Of a stretch of DNA of 51,215 nt, positions 8,845-18,451 are shown in pieces. The stretch comes from Flavobacteriales bacterium UBA1694 (GTDB lineage Bacteria > Bacteroidota > Bacteroidia > Flavobacteriales > Weeksellaceae), in NCBI GenBank assembly GCA_002319955.1, contig DCJS01000038.1, forward strand, positions 71,583-122,797, written 5' to 3'. The notes below the pieces were generated by a model. It was not told where the DNA came from. It saw only the letters and a list, made by a program, of their open reading frames with translations, and did not search any database. The translations under genes were made by a program, and so were the position numbers. Every line of letters starts with the position of its first letter. Positions within the stretch are counted from its first letter, which is position 1.

Positions 8845-9594
8845 CTATAGGGCTGTATACCCCCCATCGATGGCATAATAGCCTGCATTGATATTTGAGG
8901 CTAAATCGGAGCTTAAAAAGAGAACCAACTGCGCGACTTCCTCAGCCCTGCCTAAGCGTCCTACAGGATGTTTCTGAACCAATGCCGCTTTTGTTTCGGC
9001 GTCCAGCGCATCAAGAAGCGGGGTGTCAATATAGCCCGGTCCAACGGCATTTATTCGAATGTTTTGCTTCCCATACTCCGATCCCGCCGTGCGGGTAAGT
9101 CCTAAAACACCATGCTTGGCAGCAGCATAGGCGCTCGAGCCTAAGACCCCTGTAATGCTGTGGATTGAGCCCATATTTATAATCGCTCCACCTCCCGTTT
9201 TTAGCATTTGGTTGATTTGGTATTTCGTGCCGTAAAACACGCCGTTTAGATTGATGTCAATCACTTTTTTCCAGCCCTCGAGACTCAAGTCTCCAGCCAT
9301 ATTCATTTCGCCACCGATTCCGGCATTGTTGCACGCGATGTCTAAACGGCCAAAGGCCTGCACAGTCTTTTCCACAAGTTGCTCAACGTCCTGCGCGATC
9401 GCGGTATCCGCTTTGATAAAGACAGCCTCTGCTCCCTCACTTACCAACTGCGTGACGAGCTGCTCACCCGCTATTGGATCAATGTCGGAAACCACAACTT
9501 TCGCTCCATTTTGAGCATATATTTTTGCAATAGCCTTCCCAATTCCAGAGGCTGCGCCAGTCACAAGGGCGACTTTTCCACTAAGTAAACTCAT
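8845..9594 (-). CDS. Short-chain dehydrogenase/reductase (classical SDR)
   Basis: An NAD(P)-dependent oxidoreductase of 249 residues with the full classical SDR signature: nucleotide-binding TGAASGIG at 12-19, NNAG near 89-92, catalytic Ser in INMGSIHS, and YxxxK as YAAAK near 155-159. The C-terminus has the common DGGYTAL ending. Closest in style to the FabG/glucose-1-dehydrogenase group; the substrate cannot be named from sequence. It is separated from the MFS gene by 173 nt, so membership in the starch locus is doubtful. Confidence 0.88.
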   Translation of the reverse strand: MSLLSGKVALVTGAASGIGKAIAKIYAQNGAKVVVSDIDPIAGEQLVTQLVSEGAEAVFIKADTAIAQDVEQLVEKTVQAFGRLDIACNNAGIGGEMNMAGDLSLEGWKKVIDINLNGVFYGTKYQINQMLKTGGGAIINMGSIHSITGVLGSSAYAAAKHGVLGLTRTAGSEYGKQNIRINAVGPGYIDTPLLDALDAETKAALVQKHPVGRLGRAEEVAQLVLFLSSDLASNINAGYYAIDGGYTAL

Positions 9595-9767
9595 AAGTTC
9601 TGATTTTTATTGAAATTTGTAAATTTTTAAGGCCGAAGGTCCCATTAACACGATGTTAATGCACCCAAAAGGCACTTAATAAAGTTACGACTCTTTTTCA
9701 ACAAAGACCTTAATCTTAAGCGTTTTAACGAAACTTTATGAGGCGTTTCTATCGGAGGCGAGGGACT

Positions 9768-11141
9768 CTACAGCGTTTCGGTAAGTTCTTCTACTTCCCC
9801 TTCCTTTCCAATGCCTTTAAGGAGTAATGAGAAGACCCCCGCCAGGAGCATGGCGACACCACCAACCATCAAATAGCCCATGGCGTGGTTGCTGAAAAAA
9901 GCGCTCACAATCGGTCCGCCTACAAGGCCGTTTACAATTTGTGGAAGGACAATAAAGAAATTGAATATTCCCATATACACCCCCATTTTATGAAGCGGAA
10001 TGGCATGAATAAGCATGGCGTAAGGCATGGCTAATATACTCGCCCACGCAAAGCCAACACCGATCATTGGAATCCATAGATAGCCTGGGTTCGTGATGAA
10101 ATACATTGAAATAAGCCCAATTCCGCCACAAAACAAGGCTAAGGCATGGGTTTGCTTCTTCCCAATTCGGCGCGCCAATGGCGTTAAAAGAAAGGCAAAT
10201 CCAATAGCAAAAAGGTTATAGAATCCAAAGAGTTCCCCTGCGAGATTACCCGCCTGATTAAACGTCTCGGATGAGGAGTCCTCGGGAGATAGTCCAAAAT
10301 GGTGGGTGGCAATCGAAGTGGTGGTATAAACCCACATGGTAAATAAGGCAAACCATGAAAAGAACTGCACCAGTCCCAGGCGCTTCATAAGCAGGGGAAT
10401 CCGGGCAAAGTCCTTGGCTATATCCGAAAGTCTTGGTTTCTCTTCACTCACCTCTGACTCCGCCGAAAACTCACGAAACTCGGCTGGTGAGTACTCCTTG
10501 GTGGTAAAAATGGTGTAGAGAATGGTTAAAAGTAAAACGACAGCGCCAATGTAAAAGGAGTAGATCACGGAATCCGGTACAAACCCCACTGGCGCCATAT
10601 TAGAAACACCTAATTTGGTTAACCAGAGCGGCATACTCGAGCCAATCACCGCGCCTATTCCAATAATAATTGTTTGGACAGAAAACCCAATGGTTCCCTG
10701 GTGCTTTGGAAGCATATCGCCCACAAGAGCCCGAAACGGCTCCATCACCACATTAATGGATGCGTCCATTAATGCTAAAAAAAGCACCGCAAAAAGAAGC
10801 ACTCCTGCGGCTAAAAACACGCTCACAGAGGCAGAATTTGGTAAAAACACTAAACCGATCGCCGTCAAAACAGCCCCGATTAGAAAATACGGTTTTCTTC
10901 GTCCCCATTTGGTACTCCACGTGTGGTCACCCAAATGCCCAATAATGGGTTGCACAATTAGGCCTGTGATGGGGGCTACAAGCCAAAACCAAGACAAATG
11001 GTGCACATCGGCCCCAAAGTTTTGAAGAATTCGACTGGCATTCCCATTTTGAAGGCCAAAGGCCATTTGGATTCCTAAAAAACCCATGCTCATGTTAATG
11101 ATCTGTGCGAGGGAGAGGTTTGGTTTGATACGTTTTGACAT
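9768..11141 (-). CDS. MFS sugar transporter of the starch locus (SLC45/GPH-like)
   Basis: A 457-residue inner-membrane carrier with about 12 hydrophobic segments. The N-terminal half has GFLGIQMAFGLQNGNASRI, the PIIGHLGDHTWSTKWGRRKP loop and the DASINVVMEPFRAL segment seen in SLC45-like sucrose/maltose carriers and in flavobacterial maltodextrin clusters. It is the last gene of the minus-strand alpha-glucan block, 39 nt after the NTF2-like gene. It probably imports glucose, maltose or short maltodextrins released in the periplasm by the GH13 and GH97 enzymes. Substrate assignment is inference from context. Confidence 0.85.
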   Translation of the reverse strand: MSKRIKPNLSLAQIINMSMGFLGIQMAFGLQNGNASRILQNFGADVHHLSWFWLVAPITGLIVQPIIGHLGDHTWSTKWGRRKPYFLIGAVLTAIGLVFLPNSASVSVFLAAGVLLFAVLFLALMDASINVVMEPFRALVGDMLPKHQGTIGFSVQTIIIGIGAVIGSSMPLWLTKLGVSNMAPVGFVPDSVIYSFYIGAVVLLLTILYTIFTTKEYSPAEFREFSAESEVSEEKPRLSDIAKDFARIPLLMKRLGLVQFFSWFALFTMWVYTTTSIATHHFGLSPEDSSSETFNQAGNLAGELFGFYNLFAIGFAFLLTPLARRIGKKQTHALALFCGGIGLISMYFITNPGYLWIPMIGVGFAWASILAMPYAMLIHAIPLHKMGVYMGIFNFFIVLPQIVNGLVGGPIVSAFFSNHAMGYLMVGGVAMLLAGVFSLLLKGIGKEGEVEELTETL

Positions 11142-11180
11142 ATAATGTTTAATTAGTATTAGGGACTAATAAATTCAAAT

Positions 11181-11699
11181 TTACTTAAGTTTTTCCTTTT
11201 GTAGAGCCTCGGCTGGAAGTTTTATTTTCAACACCTGCTCACTCACTGAATTTGGTACGGTAAAGCTAAGGACATACTGGCGAAGTTTCCACTTCCCATC
11301 AATTTTCTCAACGACCCCAGAGCCGCGGCAAAGCCCGTAATGGCTGTCTAGAATCTCACTAAACCAACCTAGGCGTGCGTTTGAGCTTAGGGTGATACTT
11401 CGAGAAATCGCCTTATAGTCCCAACCTCGGCCCTTATCAAAATGAGGCTTGGCATAAGCCATGAATGCAGCTTTATCCCAAGTTTCTAGAGCATCGGTTC
11501 CGATGAACTCCGACTCGGGCGCAAACAAATCGAAATACGCCTCAAACTTGGCCTCTCTTGCCATGGCATGAAACTGCTCGAGCATAGCGAAGACCGCCGC
11601 CTTTTCAGACTGACTCTCTAAAGGAGTCGTCTGTCCTTGGACAGCGACTGCCCCTAGGGAACTTAGGATAAGGCACAAAGAAAAAAGAAGTGTTTTCAT
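11181..11699 (-). CDS. Secreted NTF2-like/SnoaL-like protein
   Basis: 172 residues with an N-terminal signal peptide (MKTLLFSLCLILSSLGAVAVQG, cut near 22). The mature part has the NTF2-like fold pattern found in nuclear-transport-factor-2 family proteins: a helix with MLEQFHAMAREAKFEAYFDLF, then ESEFIGTDALETWDKAAF and a long curved sheet with SGVVEKIDGKWKLRQYVLSF. No catalytic residues can be named. It begins 4 nt after the GH13 stop, so the two are surely co-transcribed. A role in the starch locus is possible but unknown. Confidence 0.8.
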   Translation of the reverse strand: MKTLLFSLCLILSSLGAVAVQGQTTPLESQSEKAAVFAMLEQFHAMAREAKFEAYFDLFAPESEFIGTDALETWDKAAFMAYAKPHFDKGRGWDYKAISRSITLSSNARLGWFSEILDSHYGLCRGSGVVEKIDGKWKLRQYVLSFTVPNSVSEQVLKIKLPAEALQKEKLK

Positions 11700-11703
11700 A
11701 GAA

Positions 11704-13563
11704 TTAATTGAGTTCTAAAATAAGGGCGGTTTTTGCTGGAACTGTTAATTTGCCCTCAGCTGAAACGCCAAAGGTCTTATCCGAAAGAACATCCTTTCCG
11801 TTTTTTACCCCCTCAAGGCTTTCCTTGTATCTCGAGAGTGAAAGCTCAACTGGTTTTTCATTTGTGCTTAAAACCACCATGACCTTCTTGTTCTCATTGT
11901 AGCGAAAATAGACATACACCTGCTCTACGGGCATAAAGTGCGTTGTTTTCCCCGAGTGGATCACCTCGGCCGATTTGCGCCAGTTAAGAAGTTTTTTGGT
12001 AAACTCGAAATACGTTTTCTGATCTGCAGTTTGCTCCTCAGGGTTAAACGCATTTTGAGGGTCCTTAGGCCAACCGCCTGGGAAATCACGGCGAATGTCC
12101 GCGTCACCCTTTGATTTCTCGCCGCGCATGCCTATTTCAGACCCGTAGTAGAGTTGAGGAATTCCTCGAATAGTTGACACAAGACTAAGGGCAAGTTTAT
12201 AGTATGCGGGATCGCCATTAAAAATTTCGTTTAGGCGCTCCGTATCGTGGTTCTCAAAGAAGACTAAAAGGTTATTGATATCGGGATATAAAAAGTCGTT
12301 ACTTAGTGAGTTATACAATTGAATCATTCCCTTGTCCCAAGACTCAGGGCCTTTAAGAGCTGAGGGAAGTTCTGTATACAGAGCGAAATCCATCACCGAA
12401 GGGAGCTCCGAGTTGTAATTATCAATAGCACCCACTTTTGAATCCTTTTGCCAGTAGGCAATGTGCGCCGAGGATTGCATCCAGGCTTCTCCAACAATAT
12501 TTAAATTCGGGTATTCTGTGGTTAGCGCCTTGGCCCAGAGCGCCATGGCTGCTTTATCGTTATACGGGTAGGTGTCCACACGAAGTCCACCGAGCTGCGC
12601 GTACTCGACCCACCAGATTGCATTTTGTGTCAGGTACTTTAATAAGTGTGGATTGCTTTGATTTAAATCCGGCATGGTTAGGTCGAACCAGCCATTGAGC
12701 GCTTCGCGGCGATCGTAGCTTGACGCATTTTGATCCATCTGGGAGGTGATACGGTAGTTTGAACGCTTAAAGCCCAGGGGACCCTGTCCATCCTCAAACT
12801 GATGAATCCATGTTTTTTCAGGCAGATCTTGAATCATCCAATGGGAAAGCCCCCAGTGGTTGGTCACGTAATCCTGAATAAGCATCATGCCGCGTTTATT
12901 TAATTCTTGTGAAAGCTCTAAGTACTCGGCGTTGCTGCCGTAGCGCCCATCAATTTTGTAAAGGTCGGTTTGCGCGTAGCCGTGGTAGGAGTACGCCTTC
13001 TCGTTATCCTCATTTACGGGTGTAAGCCAAAGGGCGGTGACACCCAGATTCTCAAGGTAATCCAAATGGTTAATAATCCCACGTAAATCTCCACCGTGGC
13101 GACCACCGGGAAGCGCGCGGTTGGCTTTTTCAAGTAAATCCTTTTGATTGTCATTTGAAAGGTCCCCATTGGCAAAGCGGTCCGGCATTATTAAATACAT
13201 CACGTCCGAGGACGTAAAGGAACGGCGCTCTTTTGAGCCCGGTTTTCTATCTTTAAGTTCGTAGAGGTAAGTTGCACTTACTTTCCCATTTTTCTTTAGG
13301 GTAATTTTAAAATTAGCACCAGAAACCTCCCGCGTATCGAGCGTTACAAAGAGGTAATTGGGATTCTCAACCTTTTCAATTGATTTCGGTTTAATCCCTC
13401 CAGAGAGCTCCACCTCTTGCAAGGCAATCTGTGGCCCGTAAAGAAGAATTTGAAGTTCAGAGTTTTCCATGCCTTTCCACCAAAAAGCGGGTTCCACTTT
13501 CTTTAGCTGCGCTAGAGTAAGACCAAAGGCTAATAATAGAGTTAGTAAAAGTAGTTTTCTCAT
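11704..13563 (-). CDS. GH13 alpha-amylase / neopullulanase-type glucanase
   Basis: Hydrolyses alpha-1,4 (and perhaps alpha-1,6) glucans or cyclodextrins in the periplasm or outer membrane. From the ATG at 13563 (a TTG 6 nt earlier is less likely) it has 619 residues. The signal peptide is about 1-18 (MRKLLLLTLLLAFGLTLAQ). A beta-sandwich N-domain of the Bacteroidota cyclomaltodextrinase type covers about 20-105. The TIM barrel has Asp330 (nucleophile, GGLRVDTYP), Glu359 (acid/base, NIVGEAW) and Asp440 (FFENHDTER), followed by a C-terminal beta domain. This is the layout of SusA-like neopullulanases. It lies in the sus block after the GH97 gene, with a terminator hairpin between them. Confidence 0.93.
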   Translation of the reverse strand: MRKLLLLTLLLAFGLTLAQLKKVEPAFWWKGMENSELQILLYGPQIALQEVELSGGIKPKSIEKVENPNYLFVTLDTREVSGANFKITLKKNGKVSATYLYELKDRKPGSKERRSFTSSDVMYLIMPDRFANGDLSNDNQKDLLEKANRALPGGRHGGDLRGIINHLDYLENLGVTALWLTPVNEDNEKAYSYHGYAQTDLYKIDGRYGSNAEYLELSQELNKRGMMLIQDYVTNHWGLSHWMIQDLPEKTWIHQFEDGQGPLGFKRSNYRITSQMDQNASSYDRREALNGWFDLTMPDLNQSNPHLLKYLTQNAIWWVEYAQLGGLRVDTYPYNDKAAMALWAKALTTEYPNLNIVGEAWMQSSAHIAYWQKDSKVGAIDNYNSELPSVMDFALYTELPSALKGPESWDKGMIQLYNSLSNDFLYPDINNLLVFFENHDTERLNEIFNGDPAYYKLALSLVSTIRGIPQLYYGSEIGMRGEKSKGDADIRRDFPGGWPKDPQNAFNPEEQTADQKTYFEFTKKLLNWRKSAEVIHSGKTTHFMPVEQVYVYFRYNENKKVMVVLSTNEKPVELSLSRYKESLEGVKNGKDVLSDKTFGVSAEGKLTVPAKTALILELN

Positions 13564-13578
13564 GATCAAAGGGGTATT

Positions 13579-13614
13579 AAAAAAAACGGAGACGCTTAAA
13601 AAAAAAGCGTCTCC
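13579..13614 (-). terminator. Intra-operon terminator between GH97 and GH13 genes
   Basis: GGAGACGCTT (13588-13597) pairs with AAGCGTCTCC (13605-13614), followed on the minus strand by a run of eight T. It stands within the sus gene order and would lower read-through into the GH13, NTF2 and MFS genes unless those have their own promoter. Confidence 0.85.
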
Positions 13615-13628
13615 ATTCTATAAACGAA

Positions 13629-15785
13629 TTAGTTAATAGGATTCAGTGAAATAGCGTAGCCGCCACTTCTCACTAAATGAATTGGTAATTTCGTACGGCT
13701 TGTGACGGTCTTTTTGACAATCTCATAGCTTTGCGGATTCTTAATGTAATCCGCGTCTTTCCCATCCATATAAATCACGGCTTCGTACTTTTTATTTTTT
13801 GGAAGAAACGAGAAGTCCACCGTGTATGTTCTCGCATTTTCATCGGTGACTCCCCCGACGAACCACTGGTCTTTCCCTTTGGTTTTACGCGCCGTATGAA
13901 TGTATTCTCCTGGCTCTGCCGAAAGAATCTTAGTGTCGTCCCAATCCGCTGCCACATCTTTAATAAACTGGAAGGCATCCAAATGCCTTTGGTAGTTTTC
14001 CGGTAAATCCGCTGCCATTTGAAGCGGTGAGTACATCACCACATAAAGCGCTAATTGTTTGGCTAAAGTCGTTTTAACAAAACGCGTATCGTCTGGGAAA
14101 TAATAGTTTAATTGGGTTTGGAAGATCCCAGGGGTGTAATCCATTGGACCGCCAATAAAGCGCGTGAATGGCAAAATGGTTTGATGGTCCGGATCGTTTC
14201 CGCCAAAAGCCTCGTACTCTGTTCCTCGCGCTGCCTCTGCAGCCACCCAGTTCGGGTACGTTCGACTTTGACCTGAAGGTCTTACACTTTCGTGAGAGTT
14301 CACCATAATCTTGTATTCGTTCGCTTTTTCTGCAATACGTATAAAGTGGTTGTTTGTCCATTGCGAATAGTGGTGTTCGCCCCGTGGAATAATCGCGCCA
14401 ACGTAGCCCGTTTTCACCGATGGATAGTCGTATTTATTCATTAACGCAAAGGCCTTGTCTGCCCAACGTTCGTAGTTGGTGGCAGAACCTGAGGTCTCGT
14501 GGTGCATCATGAGTTTTAAGCCCTTCGAATGCGCGTAGGCATTAAGCTCTTTAATATCAAAGTCTGGGTAAGGCGAAATAAAGTCAAAGACGTATTCTTT
14601 TGAATTTCCAAACCAATCTTCCCAGCCCTCATTCCAACCTTCAATCAAAAGCGCATCAAAACCGTGCGTTGAAGCAAAATCAATATACTCTTTAACTTTG
14701 GTCGTATTGGCCGCATGGTTTGCGTTTGGAGTCAGTTTAGAAAAATCCGTTTTTCCTAAATGCACATTTTTAGCCGTAGAATAAGCCCAGCTTGATTTCC
14801 CAATAATCATCTCCCACCACACGCCCATATACTTGGTCGGTTTAATGTAAGATGTGTCTGTATAATCCGTTGGCTCATTTAAATTAAAGAGCATTTTAGA
14901 GTCCAAAACCTCCTCTGCCTTATTCGAGACTATGATGGTGCGCCAAGGCGACACGGCAGGCGTTTGAATGTAGCCTTTCACGCCCTGAGCATCCGGCGTT
15001 AAATGCGTTTTGAATTTAAACTCTTTCGCATCCACTTCAAGATGAGAAGTTGAATAATTTACAACGGCGGCCTCAGCAATATTTAAGTAAATAGGATACT
15101 TGCCTTCTTTTTTAAGCATCACCGGCGACTGCACCGAGTTTTTCACTGGAAATTGAGAAGCGTTGCTATCGAACGAGCTTGGCCAGCGCTCTGGAATTTC
15201 AGAAAGTTTAGTGGTTTGGTATTGGTATTCCTGAGAATCGTAATCGCCCGTGATCCACCAAGCTTTGGTATCCCAAGGCAGGTCAAACTCACTATCTTCT
15301 TCCTTTAGACGAAAATAATTGAGATTTTCTTGTTCTGGAAATTCGTACCGAAACCCAAGACCGTCGTCAAATAGTCTAAACTTCACCACAATATAGCGGT
15401 TGTTGGCGGGTTGAGTTAAGGTGACAGCAAGTTCATTATAATGGTTAACGTACTGTTTTTTTTCTCCAAGAATAGGCTCCCAAACTTCGTTTTTTAAATC
15501 AAATTTTTCAGCCGTTTTTTCAAAACCTCCAAGTAAGTCACTCGTGGCAGTTCCACGCGTGTCTATGGCACTCGCAAATTCAATTCCTTTGTCGTTCAAA
15601 AGTCTAAGGCCTAATTTAGAATCCTCTACGACCGTCTCGCCTTTGTATTTTAAATGGTAGTAAGGCACGCCTTCTTTGAGTTGAAAATTCAATTCAAACT
15701 CGGCGTTTGGCGATTTTAATGTTTGAGCGTTAAGAGCTAGATTACCAAGTAATAGCGCTAAAATACTCAGATTTAATTTATGCAT
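13629..15785 (-). CDS. susB: GH97 alpha-glucosidase (SusB-type)
   Basis: Calcium-dependent inverting exo-alpha-glucosidase that cuts maltodextrins to glucose. The 718-residue protein has a signal peptide (1-20, ending NAQ). The N-terminal beta-super-sandwich domain of GH97 is followed by a catalytic barrel and C-terminal beta domain. Key acids align with Bacteroides SusB at a constant offset of nine: Glu430 (MMHHETS), Glu499 (NSHESV), Glu517 (AAEAAR) and Glu523 (GTEYEAF), corresponding to SusB 439, 508, 526 and 532. This supports the inverting (Glu-base) GH97 subgroup. It is flanked on both sides by terminator hairpins within the sus locus. Confidence 0.95.
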   Translation of the reverse strand: MHKLNLSILALLLGNLALNAQTLKSPNAEFELNFQLKEGVPYYHLKYKGETVVEDSKLGLRLLNDKGIEFASAIDTRGTATSDLLGGFEKTAEKFDLKNEVWEPILGEKKQYVNHYNELAVTLTQPANNRYIVVKFRLFDDGLGFRYEFPEQENLNYFRLKEEDSEFDLPWDTKAWWITGDYDSQEYQYQTTKLSEIPERWPSSFDSNASQFPVKNSVQSPVMLKKEGKYPIYLNIAEAAVVNYSTSHLEVDAKEFKFKTHLTPDAQGVKGYIQTPAVSPWRTIIVSNKAEEVLDSKMLFNLNEPTDYTDTSYIKPTKYMGVWWEMIIGKSSWAYSTAKNVHLGKTDFSKLTPNANHAANTTKVKEYIDFASTHGFDALLIEGWNEGWEDWFGNSKEYVFDFISPYPDFDIKELNAYAHSKGLKLMMHHETSGSATNYERWADKAFALMNKYDYPSVKTGYVGAIIPRGEHHYSQWTNNHFIRIAEKANEYKIMVNSHESVRPSGQSRTYPNWVAAEAARGTEYEAFGGNDPDHQTILPFTRFIGGPMDYTPGIFQTQLNYYFPDDTRFVKTTLAKQLALYVVMYSPLQMAADLPENYQRHLDAFQFIKDVAADWDDTKILSAEPGEYIHTARKTKGKDQWFVGGVTDENARTYTVDFSFLPKNKKYEAVIYMDGKDADYIKNPQSYEIVKKTVTSRTKLPIHLVRSGGYAISLNPIN

Positions 15786-15812
15786 TATAGGGTATTTTAA
15801 AGAACATGAAAG

Positions 15813-15846
15813 ATAAAAAAAACTGTTGCCAAAAGCAACAGTTTTT
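15813..15846 (-). terminator. Intra-operon terminator between SusE/F-type gene and GH97
   Basis: AAAAACTGTTGC (15818-15829) pairs with GCAACAGTTTTT (15835-15846) over a 5-nt loop, followed by an eight-T run on the minus strand. It separates the surface-protein genes susCDE(F) from the enzyme genes. Confidence 0.85.
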
Positions 15847-15870
15847 CTTTTTAGTTTAAAGTCTAGTCTT

Positions 15871-17277
15871 CTACTGCTTGATCAGAAGGTATCGTCCATC
15901 TAAATCATTGAAATAGATATCATAAACCCCAGCCTCCGCAACAGGAATGTTTGCACCTCCTGGGGTTCCTTGTCCAGCAAGCGGGACTGCACTGCCCCAG
16001 TTGTTTGCCCAAGTGCCGTCTTCTCTGAATTTGAATTCGCCTGCAAGTAATGGGATGCCTTTTAGACTCCATTGGTGCACATCGAAAGTGGAATGCACCA
16101 TTGGTGTTTGGTCATTCCAATCTAATGGGGTGCTATTGCCAATGATACCCATTTGGGTATACGTCGTAAGGGCTCCAGTGTATGGCTTGATACTATAGGT
16201 TTTGGCCAAAATGTCCATTTCAAAAGTATAGTACCCTGCACTTGGAATCGTAAAGACTTCCGGTGCATTACTTCCGTCTGGATTACTTGCATGCATCACA
16301 CCGTTGGTCAATCCCCATGAAGGATTCCATGTATTGTCTCCAAGTTGTTCCAGAACCTTAAATCCACCTGCTGCGAAATAGCCCACATACGTGAATTTAT
16401 TTGCATTGCTGCCATCTCTAAAGAGCGGTTGGTTGTTATTGTTCGTATTCCAGCCCGCTTCAACAGCTTCACCAACAAGATAAAGATTCTTATAAGCGAC
16501 GTAAGGGGTTACCGTAAGGCTTATTGGCGTTGAAATGGCCATTAAGGTCCCTCCAATGGAGCTTGTACTGGCTTTCACACGGAGTTGAATCTCCGCCTCT
16601 ATACCGGGTGTAAGACCTAGTTTAAGGACCGCATCGTTAAATACCTGGTGGGTAAGTTCTAATGCCGTTAAATCCTCGGCGCTACCCGCCGCAATAAACT
16701 CCTGGGATCCCACCTTAGCGACTTCCACCAAATAGCTCACCGTTGTTCCATACTGGTAATCGCTCCAACTAACCGTTGTAGCGAGCTCTGTCGGGGTTGC
16801 TGAGTCAAGTACAAACACCGACCCTGCGCTCGGGCTTGTAATAATTGGCTTAGCCGTTGGATAGGTCGTAAGATCGGTTGAGACCACGTTTGAAACGTTT
16901 GAACCGCTTACCACTCTAAAAAACACTTTCTGGTTTTGGTACGGAAGAAGTCCTGCTGCAATTGCCGCTTCGTTTAATGCGCCAATGGTCGTGGTGAAAC
17001 TCGTTGTCGTTGAGCTCCCCAATTCCACTTTCGTACTAAAATCTTCAAGCGTGGACACCTCAACAGTGTAATCGCTTGCTCCACCTAAACTGTTATCCCA
17101 TGCCAACCGAAAACTGTTGTTTTCCATCGTGGGGTACAAAACACTACTCGAAAGAGTCGTGTTATATAGCTCAAACGTAGGCTCTTTATCGCCTACTGTG
17201 AACTCCTCGTCACGACACGACTGCAAAGCGATCGGGAAAATTAGTGCGAGAATTAAAAATTTAAATATCGTTTTCAT
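15871..17277 (-). CDS. SusE/SusF-family starch-binding outer-membrane lipoprotein (second copy)
   Basis: A 468-residue lipoprotein with signal peptide and lipobox ending at Cys21 (IALQSC), followed by RDEE, an acidic stretch that fits the Bacteroidota surface-export signal. The N-terminal SusE-like Ig domain is near 35-140 (LAWDNSLGGASDYTVEVS), with a further domain near 140-265. Two C-terminal starch-binding-like modules follow (YLVGEAVEAGWNTNNNNQP and MGIIGNSTPLDWNDQTP), each with exposed Trp residues. It is expected to hold starch on the cell surface beside SusCD. It lies 17 nt after the other SusE-like gene. SusF is an equally good name for its position. Confidence 0.88.
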   Translation of the reverse strand: MKTIFKFLILALIFPIALQSCRDEEFTVGDKEPTFELYNTTLSSSVLYPTMENNSFRLAWDNSLGGASDYTVEVSTLEDFSTKVELGSSTTTSFTTTIGALNEAAIAAGLLPYQNQKVFFRVVSGSNVSNVVSTDLTTYPTAKPIITSPSAGSVFVLDSATPTELATTVSWSDYQYGTTVSYLVEVAKVGSQEFIAAGSAEDLTALELTHQVFNDAVLKLGLTPGIEAEIQLRVKASTSSIGGTLMAISTPISLTVTPYVAYKNLYLVGEAVEAGWNTNNNNQPLFRDGSNANKFTYVGYFAAGGFKVLEQLGDNTWNPSWGLTNGVMHASNPDGSNAPEVFTIPSAGYYTFEMDILAKTYSIKPYTGALTTYTQMGIIGNSTPLDWNDQTPMVHSTFDVHQWSLKGIPLLAGEFKFREDGTWANNWGSAVPLAGQGTPGGANIPVAEAGVYDIYFNDLDGRYLLIKQ

Positions 17278-17294
17278 AGTAACTTCTCTGTTTA

Positions 17295-18428
17295 TTATTT
17301 TAACACGATTGAATAGGTTCCTGCTTTTAGATTCACTGTAATTGTGTGAACCGCGCCACCACCAGAGAATTGAATATTTCCGTTGTCTCCCTTAGGTCCA
17401 AGGAATCCAGAGTATCCAGCATTATCCTTAAGAATATTTGCCCATTCTAAGTCTCCAAAAGATTTTTGGCCAAGGAACTTAAGCTCCTCATTGTCTCCAA
17501 GAGCAATATCCAGAGTGTAAATACCAGGTGCGGTTGCCGCCATTGGAAGAGCCGACTCTGCCGTCCAGCTGTTAACCGTTCCTACAAGGTAAATTTCAGG
17601 GAAATCAAATCCAGCCACTGGCGAGGCTTCTACAGTAAGTGACTGAGCGGCACTTGCGGCATCAATCTCTATTTTGTACATACCCGTAACGCCTGAGAAT
17701 TTCATGTTCTCGGCACCATCTTGAGCTAAGTTAGTCGATACTTGTTTAAAGTAACGGTAATCGTCATTTGTTCCCGCAAGGTCAATACTATAATTGATTG
17801 GGTTCCAGTCCTGCTGACCTAAGAATCTGAAGCCATTTCCACCTGTTAAATGGGTGTAGATAACTGAAATATTATCATGTTTGTAAAGAACTTGAGCATC
17901 AGTCGCTGTCCAACCCATGTACCCAGCATCGCCTACAAGATAGAACGTTGGGTAGACTAAGTTGTATGGGGTGATCGTAAGATGCGTCACGTTAGAAAGC
18001 ACGGACAGGTATTCCCCTGCTTCACCTAAGTAGGAAGACACTCTTAAATAAAGCACGCCCTGCTCATTTGCTGAAAGGCCTAAGGTCTGCGCCGCTTTAT
18101 TCATCTCTGCTACAGAATACGTTACTGAGCGAATCGATCCACTCACGGTACCTAAAGTATAAGGCTCTTCAAAACTCTCCGTAGCGGAGGCTTCGATTTT
18201 GTATTTTATCTCCGTAGGCTGGGTGTATTTAGCCTGGTCCCAGGTAACGTTCAAGGCCGCATTGTCTGGAAAATTTCCATCCAAAAATACCGACTCCTGA
18301 CTCAAATCCATAAGGATTGCTGGCGTCTCGCTACTGATAGTTAGTTCCTCTCGATCCTGGCAAGCCATTAAACCTAAAAACACCACTAGAGCAAAGACCC
18401 CTTTTTGTATTAATGTTAGTTTTTTCAT
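17295..18428 (-). CDS. susE: SusE-type starch-binding outer-membrane lipoprotein
   Basis: A 377-residue lipoprotein. I take the second ATG at 18428 (MKKLTLIQKG) because it gives a normal signal peptide with lipobox Cys23 (GLMAC) and acidic QDREE after it; an ATG 12 nt earlier is possible. The N-terminal SusE domain has LNVTWDQAKYTQPTEIKYKI, followed by two starch-binding-like modules with FYLVGDAGYMGWTATDAQ and IYLVGTVNSWTAESALP. It lies 23 nt after susD. The function is surface glycan binding in support of the SusCD importer. Confidence 0.88.
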   Translation of the reverse strand: MKKLTLIQKGVFALVVFLGLMACQDREELTISSETPAILMDLSQESVFLDGNFPDNAALNVTWDQAKYTQPTEIKYKIEASATESFEEPYTLGTVSGSIRSVTYSVAEMNKAAQTLGLSANEQGVLYLRVSSYLGEAGEYLSVLSNVTHLTITPYNLVYPTFYLVGDAGYMGWTATDAQVLYKHDNISVIYTHLTGGNGFRFLGQQDWNPINYSIDLAGTNDDYRYFKQVSTNLAQDGAENMKFSGVTGMYKIEIDAASAAQSLTVEASPVAGFDFPEIYLVGTVNSWTAESALPMAATAPGIYTLDIALGDNEELKFLGQKSFGDLEWANILKDNAGYSGFLGPKGDNGNIQFSGGGAVHTITVNLKAGTYSIVLK

Positions 18429-18451
18429 TGTAAAAATCATTTGAGTTCGAA

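Noticed and set aside
8845..9594. SDR as part of the starch locus
   Set aside because: 173 nt separate it from the MFS gene, it has its own terminator, and no sugar-specific feature is visible.
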